From Ptiloglossa arizonensis (lineage: Eukaryota; Arthropoda; Insecta; Hymenoptera; Colletidae), in assembly GCF_051014685.1 (NCBI RefSeq), contig NW_027478388.1, positions 1,413,180 through 1,477,179 on the forward strand: a stretch of DNA of 64,000 nt, written 5' to 3'. Shown here piece after piece: positions 49,891-60,485 of this stretch; position 1 is the stretch's first letter; each line of letters begins with the position of its first letter. The notes under the pieces are model-generated. The model saw only the letters and a program-made list of their open reading frames with translations. It was not told where the DNA came from and did no database searches. Made by a program: the position numbers and the translations under genes.

Positions 49891-52800
49891 GAACGGATTG
49901 ACCTAACCCAAAAATTCCTATTGCATCTGAAAGTAGAAACTCGCCCGATTACAACGGTATGCGTATTTTTTCCCTAGGCCATTCTGGTTAAGCGTTTGGA
50001 GCAGCAGAATTGCGAAAAATGTTTTGCCTTCTCAACCATTTCTTGGCTTCAAACTCCCATATCTCGCGAACCGATTGACCTAACCCAAAAATTCCTATTG
50101 CATCTGAAAGTAGGAACTCGCCCGATTACAACGGTATGTGTATTTTGTCCCTAGGCCATTCTGGTTAAGCGTTTGGAGCAGCAGAATTGCGAAAAATTTT
50201 TTGCCTTCTCAACCATTTCTTAGCTTCAAAGTCCCATATCTCACTAACGGATTGACCAAACCCAAAAAATTCCTGCTGCGTCTGAAAGTAGAAACTCGCC
50301 CGATAACAATGGTATGTGTATTTTTTCCATAGGCCGTTCTGGTTAAGCGTTTGGAGCAGCAGAAGTGCGAAAAATTTGTTGTCTTCTCAACCATTTCTTG
50401 GCTTCAAACTCCCATATCTCGCGAACGGATTGACCTAACCCAAAAATTCCTGTTGCGTGTGAAAGTAGAAGCTCGCCCGATTACAACGGTATGCGTATTT
50501 TTTCCCTATGCCATTCCGATTAAGCGTTTGGAGCAGCAGAATTGCGAAAAATGTTTTGCCTTCTCAACCATTTCTTGGCTTCAAACTCCCATATCTCGCG
50601 AACGGATTGACCTAACCTAAAAAATTCCTGTTGCGTGTGAAAGTAGAAACTCGTCCGATTACAACGGTATGTGTGTTTTTTCCCTAGCCCATTCTGGTTA
50701 AGCGTTTGGAGCAGCAGAATTGCGAAAAATTTGTTGTCTTCTCAACCATTTCTTGGCTTCAAACTCCCATATCTCGCGAACGGATTGACCTAACCCAAAA
50801 ATTCCTGTTGCGTGTGAAAGTAGAAACTCGCCCGATTACAACGGTATGTGTATTTTTTCCATAGGCCATTCTGGTTAAGCGTTTGGATCAGCAGAATTGC
50901 GAAAAATTGTATGCCTTCTCAACCATTTCTTGGCTTCAAACTCCCATATCTCGCGAACGGATTGACCTAACCCAAAAATTCCTGTTGCGTGTGAAAGTAG
51001 AAACTCGTCCGATTACAACGGTATGTGTATTTTTTCCCTAGGCCATTCTGGTTAAGCGTTTGGAGCAGCAGAATTGCGAAAAATTGTAAGCCTTCTCAAC
51101 CATTTCTTTGCTTCAAACTCCCATATCTCGGGAACGGATTGACCTCACCCAAAAATTCCTGTTGCGTGTGAAAGTAGAAACTCGTACGATTACAACGGTA
51201 TGTGTGTTTTTTCCCTAGCCCATTCTGGTTAAGCGTTTGGAGCAGCAGAAGTGCGAAAAATTTTTTGCCTTCTCAACCATTTCTTAGCTTCAAAGTCCCA
51301 TATCTCACTAACGGATTGACCAAACCCAAAAATTCCTGCTGCGTCTGAAAGTAGAAACTCGCCCGATTACAATGGTATGTGTATTTTTTCCATAGGCCGT
51401 TCTGGTTAAGCGTTTGGAGCAGCAGAAGTGCGAAAAATTTGTTGTCTTCTCAACCATTTCTTGGCTTCAAACCCCCATATCTCGCGAACGAATTGACCTA
51501 ATCCAAAAATTCTTGCTGTGTCTGAAAGTAGAAGCTCGCCCGATTACAACGGTATGCGTATTTTTTCCCTATGCCATTCTGGTTAAGCGTTTGGAGCAGC
51601 AGAATTGCGAAAAATTTGTTGTCTTCTCAACCATTTCTTAGCTTCAAAGTCCCATATCTCACGAACGGATTGACCAAACCCCAAAATTCCTGCTGCGTCT
51701 GAAAGTAGAAACTCGCCCGATTACAACGGTATGTGTATTTTTTCCCTAGGCCAATCTGGTTAAGCGTTTGGAGCAGCAGAATTGCGAAAAATTTGTTGTC
51801 TTCTCAACCATTTCTTGGATTCAAACCCCCATATCTCGCGAACGAATTGACCTAACCCAAAAATTCCTGTTGCATCCGAAAGTAGAAACTCGCCCGATTA
51901 CAAAGGTATGTGTATTTTTTCCCTAGGCCATTCTGGTTAAGCGTTTGGAGCAGCAGAAGTGCGGAAAATTTGTTGTCTTCTCAACCATTTCTTGGCTTCA
52001 AACCCCCATATATCGCGAACGAATTGACCTAACCCAAAAATTCCTGTTGCATCCGAAAGTAGAAACTCGCCCGATTACAACGGTATGTGTATTTTTTCCC
52101 TAGGCCATTCTGGTTAAGCGTTTGGAGCAGCAGAATTGCGAAAAATTGTAAGCCTTCTCAACCATTTCTTTGCTTCAAACTCCCATATCTCGCGAACGGA
52201 TTGACCTAACCCAAAAATTCCTGTTGCGTGTGAAAGTAGAAACTCGTACGATTACAACGGTATGTGTGTTTTTTCCCTAGCCCATTCTGGTTAAGCGTTT
52301 GGAGCAGCAGAATTGCGAAAAATTTGTTGTCTTCTCAACCATTTCTTAGCTTCAAAGTCCCATATCTCACGAACGGATTGACCAAATCCAAAAATTCCTG
52401 CTGTGTCTGAAAGTAGAAGCTCGCCCGATTACAACGGTGTGCGTATTTTTTCCCTATGCCATTCTGGTTAAGCGTTTGGAGCAGCAGAATTGCCAAAAAT
52501 GTTTTGCCTTCTCAACCATTTCTTGTCTTCAAACTCCCATATCTCGCGATGGGATTGACCTAACCCAAAAATTCCTATTGCATCTGAAAGTAGAAACTCT
52601 CCCGATTACAACGGTATGTGTATTTTGTCCCTAGGCCATTCTGGTTAGGCGTTTGGAGCAGCAGAATTGCGAAAAATGTTTTGCCTTCTCAACCATTTCT
52701 TGGCTTCAAACTCCCATATCTCGCGAATGGATTGACCTAACCCAAAAATTCCTATTGCTTCTGAAAGTAGAAACTCGCCCGATTACAACGGTATGTGTAT

Positions 52801-53551
52801 TTTTTCCCTAGGCCATTCTGGTTAAGCGTTTGGAGTAGCAGAATTGCGAAAAATTGTTTGCCTTCTCAACCATTTCTTGGCTTCAAACTCCCATATCTCG
52901 CGAACGGATTGACCTAACCCATAAATTCCTGTTGCGTCTGAAAGTAGAAACTCGCCCGATTACAACGGTATGTGTATTTTTTCCCTAGGCCATTCTGGTT
53001 AAGCGTTTGGAGCAGCAGAATTGCGAAAAATTTTTTGCCTTCTCAACCATTTCTTGGCTTCAAACTCCCATATCTCGCGAACGGATTGACCTAACCCAAA
53101 AATTCCTGTTGCGTGTGAAAGTAGAAGCTCGCCCGATTACAACGGTATGCGTATTTTTTCCCTATGCCATTCTGGTTAAGCGTTTGGAGCAGCAGAATTG
53201 CGAAAAATGTTTTGCCTTCTCAACCATTTCTTGGCTTCAAACTCCCATATCTCGCGAACGGATTGACATAACCCAAAAATTCCTATTGCTTCTGAAAGTA
53301 GAAACTCGCCCGATTACAACGGTATGTGTATTTTTTCCCTAGGCCATTCTGGTTAAGCGTTTGGAGCAGCAGAATTGCGAAAAATTTTTTGCCTTCTCAA
53401 CCATTTCTTAGCTTCAAAGTCCTATATCTCACTAACGGATTGACCAAACCCAAAAATTCCTGCTGCGTCTGAAAGTAGAAGCTCGCCCGATTACAACGGT
53501 ATGTGTATTTTTTCCCTAGGCCATTCTGGTTAAGCGTTTGGAGCAGCAGAA
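48872..53551 (+). repeat. 4.68-kb segmental duplicate, copy 2 (partner 40,020-44,699)
   Basis: It matches copy 1 as described there. Past 53,551 it switches to a gtgcgaacaatttgttgtc monomer, whereas copy 1 continues with another ttagcttcaaagtcctatat unit. Private changes include ggattcaaacccc near 51,820, gcgaatggattg near 52,725 and ggagtagcag near 52,833. Confidence 0.9.
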
Positions 53552-53554
53552 GTG

Positions 53555-54640
53555 CGAACAATTTGTTGTCTTCTCAACCATTTCTTAGCTTCAAAGTCCC
53601 ATATCTCACGAACGGATTGACCAAATCCAAAAATTCCTGCTGTGTCTGAAAGTAGAAGCTCGCCCGATTACAACGGTATGCGTATTTTTTCCCTATGCCA
53701 TTCTGGTTAAGCGTTTGGAGCAGCAGAATTGCCAAAAATGTTTTGCCTTCTCAACCATTTCTTCTCTTCAAACTCCCATATCTCGCGATGGGATTGACCT
53801 AACCCAAAAATTCCTGTTGCGTGTGAAAGGAGAAACTCGTACGATTACAACGGTATGTGTGTTTTTTCCCTAGCCCACTCTGGTTAAGCGTTTGGAGCAG
53901 CAGAAGTGCGAACAATTTTTTGCCTTCTAAACCATTTCTTGGCTTCAAACTCCCATATCTCGCGAACGGATTGACCTAACCCCAAAATTCCTGCTGCGTC
54001 TGAAAGTAGAGACTCGCCCGATTACAACGGTATGTGTATTTTTTCCCTAGGCCATTCTGGTTAAGCGTTTGGAGCAGCAGAATTGCGAAAAATTTTTTGC
54101 CTTCTCAACCATTTCTTAGCTTCAAAGTCCTATATCTCACTAACGGATTGACCAAACCCAAAAATTCCTGCTGCGTCTGAAAGTAGAAGCTCGCCCGATT
54201 ACAACGGTATGTGTATTTTTTCCCTAGGCCATTCTGGTTAAGCGTTTGGAGCAGCAGAAGTGCGAACAATTTGTTGTCTTCTCAACCATTTCTTAGCTTC
54301 AAAGTCCCATATCTCACGAACGGATTGACCAAATCCAAAAATTCCTGCTGTGTCTGAAAGTAGAAGCTCGCCCGATTACAACGGTATGCGTATTTTTTCC
54401 CTATGCCATTCTGGTTAAGCGTTTGGAGCAGCAGAATTGACAAAAATGTTTTGCCTTCTCAACCATTTCTTGTCTTCAAACTCCCATATCTCGCGATGGG
54501 ATTGACCTAACCCAAAAATTCCTGTTGCGTGTGAAAGGAGAAACTCGTACCATTACAACGGTATGTGTGTTTTTTCCCTAGCCCACTCTGGTTAAGCGTT
54601 TGGAGCAGCAGAAGTGCGAACAATTTTTTGCCTTCTCAAC
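53555..54640 (+). repeat. Tandem 4-monomer (708 bp) unit, about 1.5 copies
   Basis: The series gcgaacaatttgttgtc, aatccaaaaattcctgctgtg, ttgcgatggg-type ctcgcgatggg and gtgtgaaaggagaaactcgtac with cccactctgg occurs near 53,550-53,930. It recurs near 54,258-54,640 at 708 bp (for example gaaaggagaaactcg at 53,825 and 54,533). The second copy has aattgacaaaaatg and cgtaccattac as private changes. Confidence 0.75.
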
Positions 54641-56810
54641 CATTTCTTGGCTTCAAACTCCCATATCTCGCGAACGGATTGACCTAACCCCAAAATTCCT
54701 ATTGCTTCTGAAAGTAGAAACTCGCCCGATTACAACGGTATGTGTATTTTTTCCCTAGGCCATTCTGGTTAAGCGTTTGAAGCAGCAGAAGTGCGAAAAA
54801 TTTGTTGTCTTCTCAACCATTTCTTGGCTTCAAACTCCCATATCTCGCGAACGAATTGACCTAACCCAAAAATTCCTGTTGCATCCGAAAGTAGAAACTC
54901 GCCCGATTACAACGGTATGTGTATTTTTTCCCTAGGCCATTCTGGTTAAGCGTTTGGAGCAGCAGAATTGCGAAAAATTGTATCCCTTCTCAACCATTTC
55001 TTGGCATCAAACTCCCATATCTCGCGAACGGATTGACCTAACCCAAAAATTCCTGTTGGGTGTGAAAGTAGAAACTCGTCCGATTACAACGGTATGTGTG
55101 TTTTTTCCCTAGCCCATTCTGGTTAAGCGTTTGGAGCAGCAGAATTGCGAAAAATTTGTTGTCTTCTCAACCATTTCTTAGCTTCAAAGTCCCATATCTC
55201 ACGAACGGATTGACCAAATCCAAAAATTCCTGCTGTGTCTGAAAGTAGAAGCTCGCCCGATTACAACGGTATGCGTATTTTTTCCCTATGCCATTCTGGT
55301 TAAGCGTTTGGAGCAGCAGTAGTGCCAAAAATGTTTTGCCTTCTCAACCATTTCTTGTCTTCAAACTCCCATATCTCGCGAACGGATTAACCTAACCCAA
55401 AAATTCCTATTGCATCTGAAAGTAGAAACTCTCCCGATTACAACGGTATGTGTATTTTGTCCCTAGGCCATTCTGGTTAGGCGTTTGGAGCAGCAGAATT
55501 GCGAAAAATTTTTTGCCTTCTCAACCATTTCTTGGCTTCAAACTCCCATATCTCGCGAACGGATTGATCTAACCCAAAAATTCCTGTTGCGTGTGAAAGT
55601 AGAAGCTCGCCCGATTACAACGGCATGCGTATTTTTTCCCTATGCCATTCTGGTGAAGCGTTTGGAGCAGCAGAATTGCGAAAAATGTTTTGCCTTCTCA
55701 ACCATTTCTTGGCTTCAAACTCCCATATCTCGCGAACGGATTGACCTAACCCCAAAATTCCTATTGCTTCTGAAAGTAGAAACTCGCCCGATTACAACGG
55801 TATGTGTATTTTTTCCCTAGGCCATTCTGGTTAAGCGTTTGAAGCAGCAGAAGTGCGAAAAATTTGTTGTCTTCTCAACCATTTCTTGGCTTCAAACTCC
55901 CATATCTCGCGAACGAATTGACCTAACCCAAAAATTCCTGTTGCATCCGAAAGTAGAAACTCGCCCGATTACAACGGTATGTGTATTTTTTCCCTAGGCC
56001 ATTCTGGTTAAGCGTTTGGAGCAGCAGAATTGCGAAAAATTGTATCCCTTCTCAACCATTTCTTGGCATCAAACTCCCATATCTCGCGAACGGATTGACC
56101 TAACCCAAAAATTCCTGTTGGGTGTGAAAGTAGAAACTCGTCCGATTACAACGGTATGTGTGTTTTTTCCCTAGCCCATTCTGGTTAAGCGTTTGGAGCA
56201 GCAGAATTGCGAAAAATTTGTTGTCTTCTCAACCATTTCTTAGCTTCAAAGTCCCATATCTCACGAACGGATTGACCAAATCCAAAAATTCCTGCTGTGT
56301 CTGAAAGTAGAAGCTCGCCCGATTACAACGGTATGCGTATTTTTTCCCTATGCCATTCTGGTTAAGCGTTTGGAGCAGCAGTAGTGCCAAAAATGTTTTG
56401 CCTTCTCAACCATTTCTTGTCTTCAAACTCCCATATCTCGCGAACGGATTAACCTAACCCAAAAATTCCTATTGCATCTGAAAGTAGAAACTCTCCCGAT
56501 TACAACGGTATGTGTATTTTGTCCCTAGGCCATTCTGGTTAGGCGTTTGGAGCAGCAGAATTGCGAAAAATTTTTTGCCTTCTCAACCATTTCTTGGCTT
56601 CAAACTCCCATATCTCGCGAACGGATTGATCTAACCCAAAAATTCCTGTTGCGTGTGAAAGTAGAAGCTCGCCCGATTACAACGGCATGCGTATTTTTTC
56701 CCTATGCCATTCTGGTGAAGCGTTTGGAGCAGCAGAATTGCGAAAAATGTTTTGCCTTCTCAACCATTTCTTGGCTTCAAACTCCCATATCTCGCGAACG
56801 GATTGACCTA
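54631..56810 (+). repeat. Tandem 6-monomer duplication (1,062 bp unit)
   Basis: Copies run about 54,631-55,692 and 55,693-56,810. The gcgtttgaagcagcag monomer recurs at 54,775 and 55,837, exactly 1,062 bp apart, and cctaaccccaaaattcc precedes it in both. The 111-codon frames at 55,485 and 56,547 are the same part of the two units. The source monomers are those of the 44.9-45.9 kb block. Confidence 0.85.
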
Positions 56811-58939
56811 ACCCAAAAATTCCTATTGCTTCTGAAAGTAGAAACACGCCCGATTACAACGGTATGTGTATTTTTTCCCTAGGCCATTCTGGTTAAGCGT
56901 TTGGAGCAGCAGAATTGCGAAAAATTTTTTGCCTTCTCAACCATTTCTTGGCTTCAAACTCCCATATCTCGCGAAGGGATTGACCTAACCCATAAATTCC
57001 TGTTGCGTCTGAAAGTAGAAACTCGCCCGATTACAACGGTATGTGTATTTTTGCCCTAGGCCATTCTGGTTAAGCGTTTGGAGCAGCAGAAGTGCGAAAA
57101 ATTTTTTGCCTTCTAAACCATTTCTTGGCTTCAAACTCCCATATCTCGCGAACGGATTGACTTAACCCAAAAATTCCTATTGCATCTGAAAGTAGAAACT
57201 CGCCCGATTACAATGGTATGCGTATTTTTTCCCTGGGCCATTCTGGTTAAGCGTTTGGAGCAGCAGAAGTGCGAAAAATTTTTTGCCTTCTAAAGCATTT
57301 CTTGGCTTCAAACTCCCATATCTCGCGAACGGATTGACCTAACCCAAAAATTCCTATTGCTTCTGAAAGTAGAAACTCGCCCGATTACAACGGTATGTGT
57401 ATTTTTTCCCTAGGCCATTCTGGTTAAGCGTTTGAAGCAGCAGAAGTGCGAAAAATTTGTTGTCTTCTCAACCATTTCTTGGCTTCAAACTCCCATATCT
57501 CGCGAACGAATTGACCTAACCCAAAAATTCCTGTTGCATCCGAAAGTAGAAACTCGCCCGATTACAACGGTATGTGTATTTTTTCCCTAGGCCATTCTGG
57601 TTAAGCGTTTGGAGCAGCAGAATTGCGAAAAATTGTATCCCTTCTCAACCATTTCTTGGCATCAAACTCCCATATCTCGCGAACGGATTGACCTAACCCA
57701 AAAATTCCTGTTGGGTGTGAAAGTAGAAACTCGTCCGATTACAACGGTATGTGTGTTTTTTCCCTAGCCCATTCTGGTTAAGCGTTTGGAGCAGCAGAAT
57801 TGCGAAAAATTTGTTGTCTTCTCAACCATTTCTTAGCTTCAAAGTCCCATATCTCACGAACGGATTGACCAAATCCAAAAATTCCTGCTGTGTCTGAAAG
57901 TAGAAGCTCGCCCGATTACAACGGTATGCGTATTTTTTCCCTATGCCATTCTGGTTAAGCGTTTGGAGCAGCAGTAGTGCCAAAAATGTTTTGCCTTCTC
58001 AACCATTTCTTGTCTTCAAACTCCCATATCTCGCGAACGGATTAACCTAACCCAAAAATTCCTATTGCATCTGAAAGTAGAAACTCTCCCGATTACAACG
58101 GTATGTGTATTTTGTCCCTAGGCCATTCTGGTTAGGCGTTTGGAGCAGCAGAATTGCGAAAAATTTTTTGCCTTCTCAACCATTTCTTGGCTTCAAACTC
58201 CCATATCTCGCGAACGGATTGATCTAACCCAAAAATTCCTGTTGCGTGTGAAAGTAGAAGCTCGCCCGATTACAACGGCATGCGTATTTTTTCCCTATGC
58301 CATTCTGGTGAAGCGTTTGGAGCAGCAGAATTGCGAAAAATGTTTTGCCTTCTCAACCATTTCTTGGCTTCAAACTCCCATATCTCGCGAACGGATTGAC
58401 CTAACCCAAAAATTCCTATTGCTTCTGAAAGTAGAAACACGCCCGATTACAACGGTATGTGTATTTTTTCCCTAGGCCATTCTGGTTAAGCGTTTGGAGC
58501 AGCAGAATTGCGAAAAATTTTTTGCCTTCTCAACCATTTCTTGGCTTCAAACTCCCATATCTCGCGAAGGGATTGACCTAACCCATAAATTCCTGTTGCG
58601 TCTGAAAGTAGAAACTCGCCCGATTACAACGGTATGTGTATTTTTGCCCTAGGCCATTCTGGTTAAGCGTTTGGAGCAGCAGAAGTGCGAAAAATTTTTT
58701 GCCTTCTAAACCATTTCTTGGCTTCAAACTCCCATATCTCGCGAACGGATTGACTTAACCCAAAAATTCCTATTGCATCTGAAAGTAGAAACTCGCCCGA
58801 TTACAATGGTATGCGTATTTTTTCCCTGGGCCATTCTGGTTAAGCGTTTGGAGCAGCAGAAGTGCGAAAAATTTTTTGCCTTCTAAAGCATTTCTTGGCT
58901 TCAAACTCCCATATCTCGCGAACGGATTGACCTAACCCA
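55754..58939 (+). repeat. Tandem 9-monomer duplication (1,593 bp unit)
   Basis: The gcgtttgaagcagcag monomer at 55,837 recurs at 57,430, and the same 1,593-bp step links frames at 56,547 and 58,140. Copy 1 ends and copy 2 begins within positions 57,347-57,360. Upstream of that window the monomer has ttctaaagcattt and acccaaaaatt like 58,885-58,939. Downstream it has gcttctg and actcgcccg like 55,765. Copy 2 then continues at 58,953 with gcatctgaaagtacaaac, as the source at 46,205 does. Confidence 0.85.
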
Positions 58940-60485
58940 AAAATTCCTATTGCATCTGAAAGTACAAACTCGCCCGATTACAATGGTATGCGTATTTTTT
59001 CCCTAGGCCATTCTGGTTAAGCGTTTGGAGCAGCAGAATTGCGAAAAATTGTAAGCCTTCTCAACCATTTCTTGGCTTCAAACTCCCATATCTCGCGAAC
59101 GGATTAACCTAACCCAAAAATTCCTGTTGCGTGTGAAAGTAGAAGCTCGCCCGATTACAACGGTATGCGTATTTTTTCCCTATGCCATTCTGGTTAAGCG
59201 TTTGGAGCAGCAGAATTGCGAAAAATGTTTTGCCTTCTCAACCATTTCTTGGCTTCAAACTCCCATATCTCGCGAACGGATTGACCTAATCCAAAAATTC
59301 CTATTGCTTCTGAAAGTAGAAACTCGCCCGATTACATCGGTATGTGTATTTTTTCCCTAGGCCATTCTGGTTAAGCGTTTGGAGCAGCAGAATTGCGAAA
59401 AATTGTTTGCCTTCTCAACCATTTCTTGGCTTCAAACTCCCATATCTCGCGAACGGATTGACCTAACCCATAAATTCCTGTTGCGTCTGAAAGTAGAAAC
59501 TCGCCCGATTACAACGGTATGTGTATTTTTGCCCTAGGCCATTCTGGTTAAGCGTTTGGAGCAGCAGAATTGCGAAAAATTTTTTGCCTTCTAAACCATT
59601 TCTTGGCTTCAAACTCCCATATCTCGCGAACGGATTGACCTAACCCAAAAATTCCTATTGCTTCTGAAAGTAGAAACACGCCCGATTACAACGGTATGTG
59701 TATTTTTTCCCTAGGCCATTCTGGTTAAGCGTTTGGAGCAGCAGAATTGCGAAAAATTTTTTGCCTTCTCAACCATTTCTTGGCTTCAAACTCCCATATC
59801 TCGCGAAGGGATTGACCTAACCCATAAATTCCTGTTGCGTCTGAAAGTAGAAACTCGCCCGATTACAACGGTATGTGTATTTTTGCCCTAGGCCATTCTG
59901 GTTAAGCGTTTGGAGCAGCAGAAGTGCGAAAAATTTTTTGCCTTCTAAACCATTTCTTGGCTTCAAACTCCCATATCTCGCGAACGGATTGACTTAACCC
60001 AAAAATTCCTATTGCATCTGAAAGTAGAAACTCGCCCGATTACAATGGTATGCGTATTTTTTCCCTGGGCCATTCTGGTTAAGCGTTTGGAGCAGCAGAA
60101 GTGCGAAAAATTTTTTGCCTTCTAAACCATTTCTTGGCTTCAAACTCCCATATCTCGCGAACGGATTGACCTAACCCAAAAATTCCTATTGCATCTGAAA
60201 GTAGAAACTCGCCCGATTACAACGGTATGTGTATTTTTTCCCTAGGCCATTCTGGTTAAGCGTTTGGAGCAGCAGAATTGCGAAAAATTGTAAGCCTTCT
60301 CAACCATTTCTTGGCTTCAAACTCCCATATCTCGCGAACGGATTAACCTAACCCAAAAATTCCTGTTGCGTGTGAAAGTAGAAGCTCGCCCGATTACAAC
60401 GGTATGCGTATTTTTTCCCTATGCCATTCTGGTTAAGCGTTTGGAGCAGCAGAATTGCGAAAAATGTTTTGCCTTCTCAACCATT
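58423..60485 (+). repeat. Tandem 7-monomer duplication (1,239 bp unit), second copy partial
   Basis: gcgaagggattg at 58,564 and 59,803, and the 77-codon frames at 59,127 and 60,366, are exactly 1,239 bp apart. The joint lies between 59,594 (ttctaaacc, left type) and 59,661 (just before the gcttctgaaag, right type). The second copy ends near 60,485, where ttggcttc becomes ttgtcttc. It has lost the gaaagtacaaac change and the taaagcattt change, so one or two monomers have been corrected or were copied before those mutations. Confidence 0.8.

Noticed and set aside
40020..53551. The 8,852-bp duplication as a pure assembly artefact
   Set aside because: The copies differ by several substitutions, different indels and a replaced monomer, which an accidental double copy of the same reads would not show. 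Polishing error at homopolymers still cannot be excluded for the T8 and A6 sites.
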